From Meloidogyne chitwoodi (taxonomy: Eukaryota; Nematoda; Chromadorea; Rhabditida; Meloidogynidae): a stretch of 64,000 nucleotides of DNA. The notes beneath the pieces are model-generated. The model did not search any database. It was not told the DNA's origin and saw only the letters and a list, made by a program, of their open reading frames with translations. The stretch covers positions 2,232,001 to 2,296,000 of the forward strand of contig JACZZP010000013.1 in the NCBI GenBank assembly GCA_015183035.1, read 5' to 3'. Below, in pieces: positions 11,290-23,335 of this stretch. Made by a program: the position numbers and the translations under genes. Each line of letters starts with the position of its first letter. Position 1 is the first letter of the stretch.

Positions 11290-12970
11290 ATTTTGTCATT
11301 GCACCAATTTTAGAAATAAAAGAAAAAATAAACTTTTAAAAAAAAAATTATTTTCACAGTTTTTTAATGTTAAAAATCAACTTTAATAATAATCCTTTTC
11401 AACTTTAAAGGAGAGATTAACAAAAAAGAAAATTAAAAGAAAAAAGTCTAGGAAAGGCTCAAATAAACAAAATTTGAGACAATGTTTAAAAAAAAAAATG
11501 TGGGTGGTCTGAGAAAAAATAAAAAATTTTTTTTGGAATTTGCCGATTTTTAAAGCCCCAGGCTTTATTTTAGAAAAAAAGATTATAAAAATGTGACGAC
11601 AAAATTGAAGGAATTTCAAAATTTGTTATATTTAGTAAAATAATAGAGGTATAAAAACAATGCTTTTTTTATATTTATTAAAGGAAATTCCTTTTTTTGT
11701 GAAGCGTTTCGTTTCCAAGGGAAAATGTAATAGAGAGGGGAGAAGACAACAAAATTATAAAACCTATATAAATATAATTTATTGGTCAATAATGAATTCT
11801 TTTAATAAAGCATTGGTCTTTAAAACAAAGATATGTAATCCAAAATAAAATAAATAGAAACACAGATAGTTTTAAGAAATTTTTTCTCCAAAGGACATAT
11901 TATAATTTATAGAGGTTATGACCAATTGTCTGGTCCCCTAAAGGCTCTTTTGGTTCAACTTTATTCTAAAAATGTGTATTAGTCTAATTGTTTTGACCAT
12001 TCTCTTTATAAAAAAGGAAATGAGTTTTTTAATTAAAAATAGAAAAAAAAAACATTTTTAAAAAATGGTTTCTCTTTTTCTCTTTAATAATTAGCCAAAG
12101 GCTAGTCTAATAGGAGAAAAAGATAAAAAAATGCGGCTCCACATATAAGTTAGCACATACAAAAGAATAATGAAGGGGTTTTTAAAAGAAGAAAAAGAAG
12201 AGAAGGTAGTAGTAGTGGGGTTGTGGCTAACAAATAATAATAATAACAATACTTTAGAATGGCACGCATTAAAAGAAAAGAAAAAAAGAAGTGGTAAAGA
12301 ATATAAAGATATCTCTTCTCTTTTAAAGTTTGTAATAAAAGACAGATTTTTACAAAAAGAGATTGTGAACAACTAAAAAGAAGATGGAAGAAAATTATAA
12401 AATGATTAAAGAAAAATTATTCAAAGATTTGACAAATTAAATTGATGATTTAAAACAACACAATTTTAGGATATTTAACCCAATTTTTACAGATAAAATC
12501 AAAACTTGATTTAAAGTTTAATCAACTAATACTAACAAATAAAATATTTACATTTTTTATAAAATATATTTTAAATATAAATCTTATCCCCCGAATATTT
12601 TTGTTGTCAAAACAACCGCATTAATTTCCGTAAATACTTACAATTAAAAAGAGAAAGAGAAAGAAAGCTAAATAGAAAAATAAATTATTTTTATAAAAAT
12701 AATTTATTGTCTTTTTAATAAAATTTTTTTATTAAATTATAGGACACACAGACAAAACTTCTAAATTTTTTATATTTTTTTTTAATATTTAAATTTATAA
12801 ATGTCCTAAAAAAAACTTAATCTTTGTGCACAGATATTAAAAATCAACAAAAGAATAATTATAACAGATGTTTTTTTTTAATATTATTTTTTTATTTATG
12901 CTTATTTACTTCTCTTAACTAAATTAGAATTTATTTTTTAGAAAAAAATTTTTTTCTTTGGTTTTTATTC
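11290..12970. other. Intergenic, no gene seen
   Basis: AT-rich DNA with short chance frames only. Poly-A/T runs and a GTAGTAGTAG and AATAATAATAA microsatellite patch at 12205-12250 are the only structure noted. Confidence 0.5.
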
Positions 12971-12980
12971 TTATTATTTT

Positions 12981-15457
12981 TTATGAATCTCCTCCCATTG
13001 TATTTGTAGAGGAGGTAATTAACGTGGAACAGCTGCTACTACCTCCTCCTCCTTCTCCTCCCCCAACAACACTACTAATAATAATATTATCAACATTAGG
13101 CTGTAAAAGTTGTTGTCTATTATTATTTATGGTAATATAACCATTTTGTTGTTGTTGTATTGAAGAATAATTTAAAGGAGCAGCAGCAGTTCTTCCACTG
13201 CTGCCCTGACTTTTTGGTGCAATTTGCTCCAAACTTTATATAAACATTTTTTAAATTAAAAAACATTTTTTTTACCAACCTATTTGATGTTTTGTTGTAT
13301 AAAGACAATTGATGACAACCATCATTATTATAATTGTTATTATTATTATTATTATTTCCATTATAAGGAAAAATTCCACTTGGAGATGGAGGCAATGCAC
13401 CACTTATTGATTGAGACATTAAACGTTGACAAGGATTTCCAATTTCACGACGATTCCAATTACTTTGTTGTTGTTGTCGATAAGGCGATAATGTTTGGTG
13501 ATTAAATTGTTTTTCATTATTATTTATTGGACAAAATGCATGAAAAGAATGTTGCATTGGAGATGAAGTTGGTGAAAATGCAGAATAAGAGGAAGAAGAA
13601 TTTGCTATTAAATCACTAGTTGAAGGATGTAAAGAGTCTCTGCCTACTGCATATGTTCGATTGGGCGATCTAAGAAACTTATTTTTTTAGAAAAAATTTT
13701 AAATTAAACACAAACAATGTTTGAAGTTGAAATGCTCCAGGTCCAGAACTCAAAAATTCTAATCTTCTGTTATCAGTTGTTTGTTGTTGTTGTTGCAATT
13801 CACGTACATTCAAATTTAATGCTTGTGGTGTTTTTGTTGTTCTTAAATCAACGTTAACATATTCATGTGTATTTGGGCGTTTCTGATCACGCGGAGGTGG
13901 CAGAGGAGGATGATTATTATTATTATTATTTTCATTTAATGTGGTAGAGGAAGAACAAGCAGCACATGAATAAGATGAGCTGATTTTTTTAATTTTCAAA
14001 ATTTTAAAAATAAATAAAAAACCTTTGATTATTATAATTAAAAGTTGACTGGACTGGTGGAGGGACAGGTACTCGAAGTGGCAATGTTCCATGCTGATTA
14101 GATGAAATATTTCGACCAGCTCCAACAAGTCGACGTCGACCACCAGTACTTGCTGAATCTTCATTGCCGTTTCCCAAGACGTGTTCCATTCTAAATTTAT
14201 TTTTAAAAAACACATTTTTAGAAAAAATATAAACATACACAATTTCTCCCCTCGCCAATTGTTGTTGACTTGCCCATGGGCTTCCATTTACTACTCCATT
14301 TGCATCAAGTGCAGAATGGAATGAAGCATCCATCAAACAAGAGCCTGAAGCTGAGACAGCTAATGAATGATGCATTTGTTGAGGAAGTGTAGGTGTTATA
14401 TAACTGAAATTTGAAAAATATGACTCTAATGGTCTGACAAATGTGAGAGTTTTATGACTATGAGTCATTTTTAAGTCTCCTCAAATAAAAATAATATTAT
14501 AACCAATAAATATACCCATGTTGTTGTTGCTGAAGTATTTGTTGATTAATTGTTGAACTACTTGTATTTCCATTAACTCCGTGTGGAGGACGCATTGTTC
14601 TGTGCGGATGAATTGCCGTTCCATGCTCAATATTTGAAACAACTGAACGAGGCCTCTCCACACGATTTGCACAACAGTTAACTCCCGTTGAAAACGCTGA
14701 AATTACTGAAGGACAGGAAGGAGAAGCATTTTGCTGTGTACGTCGAGTCTCTTGACATAAGGCGCTATAAGGCGGTGGAGCAGTAGGCACTGTTGGTGTA
14801 GGGACATTACAAGGCGATGGAGCACCTAAATTTAATTTAAAAAAACTAAGATAGGTAAAAATTAAACCGAGTGCACACGAGTCTGATAAGATTTTTCTTC
14901 TATTACCTTCGCTTGAGAATCGCTGAACAGGATGAATTCTTTGAGATGCCAAAGATGCTGGAACTAATGAATTAACTCGAACTGGGGTAGCATTAGTAGA
15001 AATAGCTGAATTTCCAAGTCTTGAATAACGTGCATATTCTTCAATTTTAATTTTGCTTTGCACCATCTATTTTACAAAATTTAAACAATTAAAAAAAATT
15101 TATTTACATGAAATATTCTCTCAGCTTGATGTGATTGGAATGTGTGTAATCCTTCTCCAGTTGCACAACGCCTTCCACTTTCAAAAAAGAAAACTCCAGA
15201 ACAAGTATAACCATAACGACGTAAATGTGCCAATGACCAACATTGAAAATGGCTACTTCCTCGCATAAATAAAATTTCATCGTCATTAACTTTAAGCCAT
15301 CCAGGAATAAATTTATTTTTCTTTTTAATAAATACACGGAATGCTGATGGATCTAAAAAAAATTAATTTAAAAAAAAACAATAATTATACCATTAGAAAA
15401 ATTTTCTGATCGAAAATATCGTCCTTGATGTTGATGTTCACTTGTAGTATTGCCCAT
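12981..15457 (-). CDS. FRS2-like PTB-domain adaptor
   Basis: FRS2-type adaptors couple receptor tyrosine kinases to GRB2/RAS at the membrane. Exons 15457-15391, 15352-15108, 15066-14907, 14825-14516, 14457-14239, 14190-14023, 13979-13710, 13669-13280, 13233-12981 give about 693 aa. The start MGNTTS fits an N-myristoylation signal (Gly2, Ser6). An IRS-type PTB domain spans residues about 24-120: PGWLKVNDDEILFMRG, LRRYGY, FFFESGRRCATGEG, HQAERIF. The rest is low-complexity Ser/Asn/Gln/Pro, but exon 7 holds HEYVNVDL, a YxN GRB2-type SH2 site near residue 431, and LPPPRDQKRP, a possible SH3 ligand. The 5th acceptor (14458) was chosen because it alone keeps frame after the good donor at 14515. The nearest C. 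elegans analogue would be ROG-1-like; orthology is not proven. Confidence 0.85.
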
Positions 15458-15479
15458 CTTTTTATTTTTAAAAGTCAAA

Positions 15480-16800
15480 TAAAATAATTAAACCATCACT
15501 TTTAAAAATTAAAAAATAATTTTAATGAAGATTTGAGCATATTTTTTTTTGGCGATTTACTTAATTTTTAAAATTTATTTATTTTACTTAAAGAGATAAG
15601 AGGTTATAATTGAAGAGAAATGAAGTCTATTTTAAACTTTTAAACTCAACAACAACAAAAAAAAGTTTTATTATTTAGTGAATGGACAAAAAGGACGTCC
15701 AAAAATATAATTACTATTCTCTCTAAGTGGACAACAAATAATAAAATTAAAATGCTGTTTTGTGTTGAAAAACTAAACACACACACTGTCCCCTCGCTCC
15801 TTTTTCTCAAAGCAACAAAATGGACCTCAAATACTACCCTTTTTTTTAATGAATATAACTTAGTTTGATTGAGAAGATTGTGCTCCCATTATTATTTCGG
15901 CGTTTAAAAATAAAGAAAGAAAGAAAAGTTACTCGAGAAAGTCATTAGAGTCTAACAATTAGTCAAATAAAAAGTGTAGTTTAGAGTAACCCAATTAATT
16001 TTATGACAAAGACATTAGAGTCTTGGTAATTAAATTTTCAATTTCCTTCAAAGTGGTGACTCTAATGATACTTTAAAAAATAAACAGTTAATTAAAAGAG
16101 TATAATCGATTTAAGAGAAGAATGAGAAATAAAATAGAATCAATCAGGAGACAAAACTAAATAAATATATGTATATGATGGTCGAAAACTTTCCCTCAAA
16201 AAGCAAATTAATCAAGTACTGAGGGGACAGCTGTCTAATAAAAATGCTTTTTCCCCCTTTTAATTTCTACACTCTTTTTGCAACTAAACGGTCTTTTTCA
16301 TTCATTCATTTAATTTACCTCACTGACTGAGGAGAAGAAAAGGGAAAAACAAAATTAGAGTTTTGGGGAATATTAAAAAGAAATATTATACATAAAAACC
16401 AAATATAATAGATATATATTCTGACTCTAAAAACGATAAAAGACTAAAAAAAAATAAATTAAGATATAAAGCTATCAAAAAAAAAATAAAATTATTCTCA
16501 ATATATACTCCCAAAACGCTAAAAATGTGTCTTTAAAAAATTAATCACCGGAGAGACCATTTAAAAAAATTTCTCATGTATAATTTAGTAACGTAATAAA
16601 TTAACGTGCCTATGGACAGGAAAAAAAAGTAAAATTTATTTGAAAACTATTTTTAATTTAGGGGAATTTTATTTAGTATTAAAAAAAAGCTAAAAATTTT
16701 TGAAACAATTTTTTAAATATTTTTTCTCTTAAAATCTATAAAAATTGGCAACATTTAGTAAAATAATATTAAGTGTAAAAATATACCACAACCAATATAA
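15480..16800. other. Intergenic, putative promoter of the FRS2-like gene
   Basis: No exon seen. Several TTAGAGTC / GACTCTAA octamers recur at about 15945-16060 on both strands. This stretch separates the start of the FRS2-like gene from the end of glutathione synthetase. Confidence 0.4.
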
Positions 16801-16814
16801 TATTTGTTAATTTT

Positions 16815-18843
16815 TCAAAAAAGAAGTGGAGTATCAATCACAGCAGCACCAACAGCAACACCACCTTCATCAACATTTTCTAATTTTGTTCGAAGTATAT
16901 GACCACCAAATTTATTTAATTTTATTTCATCATTTGTTCCACCAATTCCAATTAATGAACCATAAATTCCAAGTTCACTAACAACATTTTGTATTTTTTT
17001 GGAATTTTCATCATCGAATGGGCGAATTAAATAATTCTAAAATTATTTAATTGAAAAAAGTTTAATTTTAAACCTGAACAACAAGAGGACGAATTCTTTG
17101 CATTAAAATATGTGAAGCACGCATTTCAGGTGTAAAATTAGTCAATTTTTCAGTTATTTCTTTGTCAAAATAATTTCCTCCTCCTCCTTCTAATTGTGGT
17201 TTTAAAACATAATTTAAAGGATTTTCTATCGCATCCTTTAAAAAAAATAAAATAAAAATAATAATAAAAAACCTTTATAATTTCCCGTGTTTCATTATCA
17301 TCACTTTCAAGCCCCCACATTGAAGCAAATGTTGATCGAATATTTTTCAAGTCATCTGAAGAATTCAAGTATTTTTCTAATACGCCTGGGCAACTTAAAA
17401 CCTAACAAATTAAATTATTTCAATTAAATTTAAATAAATAAATAAAACCTGCTGGATTTTCTTTGTATTGGCCATTTGTAATCCAATCCATGGACATTTC
17501 TATTAAAAAAAAATATTTAAAAATTTATTTGAAAATTATATATACAATAGCGGTCGATCGCTCCATTAAAATACGAGCATTCCAGGCACTTTCTGAGACA
17601 TAATCTTCAGGTAAATAACCAGTACGAAAATAAACAATGCCAACTTGTTTGCCATCAAGAAAAAGATTAAAAGTTTTTTCATCTAATACAAGACTTAAAA
17701 AACAAAAAAAATTTGTTGGTTATTTTAAATTAATATATAAACCTTTTGGCACATTCTGCAAACGTCATACGAATAATAATCATTTTCCCTTGTGTAATCT
17801 TTTCCAATTCGTATTCAATTTGGCGTTGATCAAATTGATTTTGATTTGTTTCTCCAATTACCATTAATAAAATAGAATTTGAAACAGGAAAAAGCTTCCT
17901 TTAATTTTAAATAAAAAAAATAAAATAAAAAATTAGACCAAGATTCATAAATTGCTTCGCATAGCGTTTTGACAGGTTCATTTAATGGTAAACGCATTGC
18001 ACATTCAGATCTGTCAATTTTTGTAAATATTCGCTTGTGAAGTTTTGTTGCTCTTTCAGCTAATCCACCCATACTAACGGCGATATTATTAGTCTCTATC
18101 TTGAATTTAAACAACAAAAATAGATGTCAAAATATCCAAAAAAACCTGTTTAAGATGAAATTTATCATAATTTGTTTCATTTTTTGTCGTTATTCCATCA
18201 AAATGACACATATAATCAGCTCTTTGAGTAAGTAAAGTAATTTGTTGTTTTACTCCTTCTTTTTGAACAATATCAAGAATTGACATAAGTCGACGAGTAA
18301 ATTCATCAGATTTAATTACTTGCAAATGTGATTGTTTTAAAAAGTCATAATCCCAGGATACTTTAAAATAGAGAAGATTTAATGCCTGAATTTTTAAATC
18401 TTAAAATTAGAAAGTTAGACCGGTTGAATACAAAGAAATATTATTATGTCAAATCAATAGTACAAAAACGCTAAAAATGTTTATTCACTCGCGTAAATTG
18501 TGGAACTCAACCGGTTTTTTAATTTAACTGACAAAATAAATTTATTTTAGTTACTCTAACCTTTTGTACAGACAATGCTTTCTCAAATAAATATTTTGGA
18601 AAAGGTGATGGAAGAATAGAAAATGGTGCAATTTGGCAAATGTCACTTCTTAAAATTTTTAAAAATTAAATTTAAAATTAAAAACCTATTTTTGTGTTCT
18701 CTTGTTCTAATAATTAATCCATTGCAATGTGCCCAATCCATTGAATCTTCGATTAATGATGATAATTGTTCATCATTATTTTTAAAAATTTGTGATATGT
18801 AATTGACAGAATCATGAATAGTTTGTTTGTTAATTGAAGTCAT
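16815..18843 (-). CDS. gss-1: Glutathione synthetase
   Basis: Catalyses ATP-dependent joining of gamma-glutamylcysteine and glycine, the last step of glutathione synthesis, in the cytosol. Exons 18843-18686, 18648-18561, 18385-18146, 18099-17939, 17898-17743, 17693-17546, 17499-17449, 17401-17273, 17235-17074, 17036-16815 give 504 aa, near the eukaryotic norm of about 475. Diagnostic pieces: ILPSPFP near the N-terminus, QRADYMCHFD, MGGLAERAT, VYFRTGYLP, the glycine-rich loop EGGGGN (about 393-398), and the C-terminal ILRTK plus DEGGVAVGAAVIDTP. No signal peptide, so it looks like the housekeeping enzyme, not a secreted GS-like effector. Intron 2 carries a small inverted-repeat element. Confidence 0.95.
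18419..18515. mobile_element. 97-bp MITE-like element in the gss-1 intron
   Basis: Perfect terminal inverted repeats ACCGGTTGA / TCAACCGGT bound a 97 bp AT-rich core with no coding capacity. It lies wholly within intron 2 of glutathione synthetase. The structure suits a miniature inverted-repeat transposable element; only one copy is visible here. Confidence 0.45.
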
Positions 18844-19639
18844 TAAATATTTAAAAGTATAAAGAACTAAAATCTAAAATTAAAAAAAAAATTCAATTAA
18901 AACCAAGCAAAAATGCAAATGAATATTCGCAGCAAAAAAGTTGGCAGAATTAAGCGCTGAATCTCGCAGAAGCCAAATTTAATATTTCATCAATTTGAAC
19001 AGAAAACAAAGAACACAAAAATTTATTCTTTTCACTGTTTAATTATCTTAAAATTTACTTGTTAATTGAGCAAAAAAAAAACGATCATTTGCTCATTTTA
19101 TGATTCATTTGTGCGCATTGTACTACCTTTCTATTTTTTGAGTGCTTTTTTATTTTTAATTTTGTGACAACTACCCTTCCCCTCCTCACCTTCCTCTTCC
19201 CCATTCAATTTTTCATTCACTACTACTTTTATAATTTTCTCCTTTTTTCTATTGAATAGATTACACTGCCAGCGTATATTTTTAATTGTCGTCATTTTCG
19301 TTGTTCATTATTATTATTCCCCTTTTCTTTTTATAAATTTATACCAATTTATCTCCGTTGTTTTGTTCAGTGTCCGGTTCTTTTTATTTAATACCACTTG
19401 TACTAAAACGACTACTTTTACTATTAGTACTGCCGCAACGTACTTGTTTGCTTAAACAATGGTCGTAATCGTCGCTGCTAGCCACAACAACAACAATATC
19501 GCAGATTGTTATGGTGGAAATACTTCTGACTCTCCGGATTTTGACGGCAATGAACAAAGTTAGTTTGTATTTTGTTAAATTCACGTTTTTGTCATTTATA
19601 AAAATTTATTATATTGAAATTTTTTTAAAAATATATAAA

Positions 19640-21446
19640 ATGGATTACCCTTTAGTGGGCATTGACTGTTATGGAATGGACAGAGATGTATTAAACGACT
19701 TCGCCAAGTATTACAACAATGAACATTTAAGTGATCTAGTGTTGTTTGTTGGCGAGGAAACGTTAGTTTAAAAAGTTCTCTCTTTTAAAAAATAATTAGA
19801 TAATAATCAGAAAACAAATAAAATATATTAATTATTCTAGTTATCCTGCACATCGACTTATTCTCTGCAGAAGTAGTGAAGTTTTTGACAGAATGCTTAG
19901 TCAAAAATGGCATGGCGAAAAAAAAGAAGTATATTTTTTATAGAATTTACTAGTATATTTTTCTTAATCAGGAAATTGAATTAACAGAAGAGCCTCAGTG
20001 CCAAACTGTTTTTGGACAATTTTTGCGTTTTCAATACTGCAATCATGTTGTTCTAAATTCGGAAAATGCGCTTCCAATTTTAATATTGGCCGATAAATAT
20101 AATGTTGCAGGTCTTAAAAAGGCAAGAAATTAATAAACCTTGTATTCTTTGAGCTTCATGTTGATATACTTGGATTTTATATTTTCCTTCTCTTCACAGA
20201 TTTGCATCGAATTTGCCATCAAATATGTTTTGCCAGATATGAAGTTGAAAGAACTATTTCATTTTTGGTTCAATTACTCAACCAAAGCTTTTCACCAGTC
20301 ATTGATCAAAGTTTGTATTGAAATTCTTGCCAAAGAATTTAAACAACTTATGACAAGTGATGAATGGGAGAAAGAATGGCTAGATTTGGATAGAGATCAG
20401 CTTGTTGAATTTTTGAGATCCAATGAACTTGTTGTTCCCAATGAATATTTTGTTTGGGAGAGCGTTCTTAGATGGGTAAATTAATTTTAAATATGCAAAG
20501 TAACCTAAAAAAATCAGTTGAACGCGCCAGCACACCCAGAAAGAAGAGGGAGCACTTGTTCTCCATTACTTGTCCAAATCCTACCATATATCAGGTTTAG
20601 TTAATTATTAAAATTAAATAAACCTCAACTCAGGTTTCCATTTATGACAGCTGAGGATTTATACAAAATTGAAGTTGAGGAGTCAGCAATAGTCAAGTTG
20701 CACGAAAAGCTTTTTAAACATTATACACATCTTGCTTTCAAATTTATATCGCTGCCATTATCTAGTCGGATCAAACTAATAAAGTATATTTTTAAAATTT
20801 AAAAAAATTTAAATTTTCTTATTTAGTACTTCAAATGAAGCTAATGGTACTCAATTTCTACTTCGAAATTATACAGACATTCAATGGGATAAACGATTGT
20901 ATTTAACATCCGAACAACTGCGTTTACGAAATCATGACCATTCTTTTAAGGTAAATGTTTCTGATAACTTTTAAATATAATCTTTCTGTGTAGATCTTCA
21001 CCAAATCCTCCTCTCTAACTTTGCCAAGATGGGAGTGGAAATTAGACTTTCAAATAATGCAAAATTTGTCGAGTGTTAATGACGAACTTCACGTTATGCT
21101 CACTGCAGTTGATGTTGATCATACTGGTAGATCTGTTGAATATATGTTGATGGTTTGCAGTGAGCGAAAAGTGTTGAAAACCATCACAGGCCAGAAATTG
21201 TTTACAAAATCGAGGTTATTTTTAACTTTTTGAATCGTGTTGAAAAGATGATAACTCCATGAGTCACCGAATGTTAATCAAAAAGGATAAAACCTTGTCC
21301 AACTAAATTCTTTCTTTTGCAGATACAGCGCTGAACTCGACATTCGTGGTAAACTTGAGGCTAGTGAACTGCTTGATACCAACTCAGCCTTGCTGCGCGG
21401 TGATAAAGCCCTCCAACTTCAATTACTTCTCCGACCAATCATTTGA
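19640..21446 (+). CDS. BTB-BACK protein, BTBD17/Tango10-like
   Basis: Exons 19640-19761, 19841-19928, 19972-20121, 20200-20475, 20518-20594, 20634-20783, 20827-20950, 20994-21214, 21323-21446 give 443 aa. The BTB domain is clear: LSDLVLFVG, YPAHRLILCRSSEVFDRML, LRFQYCNHVVL and ILADKYNVAGLKK. A BACK domain follows (FLRSNELVV, EYFVWESVLRWLNAP), then a C-terminal beta-rich domain (RNYTDIQWDKRLYL, LPRWEWKLDFQIM). There are no Kelch repeats, which with the C-terminal domain points to the BTBD17/Tango10 family, possibly a CUL3 adaptor. Intron 3 has a GC donor (AAG|GCAAGA). An alternative 5' exon at 19459-19556 could splice in phase to 19666 and replace the first residues, so the N-terminus is uncertain. 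Confidence 0.85.
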
Positions 21447-21667
21447 AGAATTTTGATGTACAAAAACCTTCGCGCATGACTTAGATAAATTAAATACCTT
21501 AAAAACTGAAAAAATTTTGTCCTGTACTAAATTGACTATAAACATTATTTTTCATTCACTTATTCTTATTTTTATATTTAGGTATACTAATTGTACACAA
21601 TTTTATATGTGATTTTAAATAAACCTTTAAATTATAATTAGAGTGAATAAAAAACGTCCCATTAAGT

Positions 21668-22233
21668 TCAAGCTTGCATGGGTTTTCCCCCATTGTTGTG
21701 ATCGTCATCGCCTCCACCACCATCTCCAGAGTTTGGGGGGTTTCCCTTGTGACCTCGGCAATGCTTGCTTTCACAATCCTATGATTTTTGCCAAATAAAA
21801 ACAGTTTACTTATTTCATTTTGTCCCTAGCCCAGATAACGTTTTAATCTTGAATTTTAACCTCGTCGGAACTATCAGAATCATTCCAATCTCGTTTCTTC
21901 TTGAAAATACAACAACATTTTGATTTACGCTTTCCCATATTTTCATTATCAACAGTGTCCTGAGCCCATTGCACTCGAGGCGGATTTAATTGCGTTACAT
22001 TCTCCGATGTTGAAGGTTGTTCTAATCTCAATACTAAATGATCATTTTGATCCTATAAAATATTTGATTTAAATTTGATTAATTAATCCGGACAGCTAAT
22101 CAATGGAAGGCATGAGATTCTTAAACTTTAAAAAATTAACAACCGTTCTATTTTCATTAGCATTAACTTGTGTGATTGTAGTTGTTCCAGATCCATGCGA
22201 TTCAAATTCACGTGCAGGACTTGAAGAGTGCAT
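21668..22233 (-). CDS. PPP1R11: Protein phosphatase 1 inhibitor-3
   Basis: Inhibitor-3 is a small, heat-stable inhibitor of protein phosphatase 1; the mammalian protein also has ubiquitin-ligase activity through its Cys-rich part. Exons 22233-22144, 22052-21861, 21778-21668 give 130 aa. The family core is plain: RVQWAQDTVDNENMGKRKSKCCCIFKK (residues about 57-83), then an acidic stretch DSDSSDE and CESKHCRGHKG. VQW is the family's variant RVxF docking site. The Gly/Asp-rich tail is short and unconserved. Reading past 21861 hits a stop, but the donor GAG|GTTAAA leads in phase to the conserved CRGHKG exon. Confidence 0.93.
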
Positions 22234-22609
22234 CCAATGACCTATTTGCGCAAGTTAGTACAAATTAAATAATCTGAAACAAAAATAAATATAAGATTGA
22301 GAATAAAATTTGATCCAGAGAGAAAACAAAAAAAATGAAAATGTAGACATTTTGTCTTAGTTACTTTATAAAAAAATCATAATTTTAAATCAAAATGTAA
22401 AATATGTAGAAGACAAACCTTCAAAGTATAAAATAAAAACGGGATGAAATTTCATTTTCTATATTTCTCTTATTCTCTAACGTACACTCTTTTTACAAAA
22501 TATTTTCTTGTTTTGAGTCTACCAAAAATGTTATAGAAATGAACTTTTGTTGTTTTTGGCAAATTTCTTGACTAATACTACTTAATACAAAGCTGTATAA
22601 CTTTTAGAA

Positions 22610-23081
22610 ATGAAAAATAATCGACTTATGGAATTGCTCAATCATTTAAATTCAAAAATTCCAACATTTGAAGAGCTGTTCGACGAAGTATTTTTAAAAA
22701 ATCTAATAATTTTGAAAAATTTTATTACAGAAAAGCTTTTATCGCCTTGTATACTTTGTGATTGCAGCTTCAATTCTATTTGTATTCCTAATGGTTAAGG
22801 TTTGTTAGATAACTAATTTGATTTTTATTTAAATTGTTTTGTCTGTGGGGGAGATTTCTTAAAAGTAGAAAAATACCCGGATAGGAGTAAATATTCAAGT
22901 CGCCATTTTTTCCAATATTCAGGTATTCAAAGTTAAAGTTCGTGAATACCCCTTCAATTTACCCGAACGTGCAGGATGGCGCGATTGGAGGCCAGCAAAT
23001 CCTTTCCATTTTCCATGGCAACAACAAAAAGTTAAGAAGCGTCATTCGAGAGGAAGAAGACGAATTCGAAGTAATGAATAA
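22610..23081 (+). CDS. Small single-pass membrane protein, unknown
   Basis: Exons 22610-22687, 22731-22799, 22923-23081 give 101 aa. The whole middle exon is one membrane span (VYFVIAASILFVFLMVK, residues about 31-49). The C-terminal side is aromatic and proline-rich (NLPERAGWRDWRPANPF, FHFPW) and ends in a basic cluster (KKRHSRGRRRIR). No family recognised. The ATG follows TTTTAG by two bases, a good trans-splice acceptor. It is head-to-head with PPP1R11 and 254 bp ahead of another small membrane-protein gene on the same strand. Confidence 0.65.
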
Positions 23082-23335
23082 CCATGATTTAAAATGATTG
23101 AGATTAGTTTAAAAACTCATTTATATTTTTAGATTTAAGATTTTGATCTCTGATTTTTTTAGTTTCGCAAACATAAATATGTATTTTACAGATTTTTTTT
23201 TGAGAATCTTTAGTTTAAAATTAAAGACGAATTTCGCACTGAAAAGTTGCACCAAAATGGCCGAATTTTTTTAGCTTTATGATTGTATAAAGGCCTCCTT
23301 TTTTTAATCAAATTAACCTCCTCTAAATTACTTCA

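Noticed and set aside
12958..13140. Plus-strand frame near the FRS2-like gene end
   Set aside because: Antisense shadow of the Gly/Ser-rich terminal exon.
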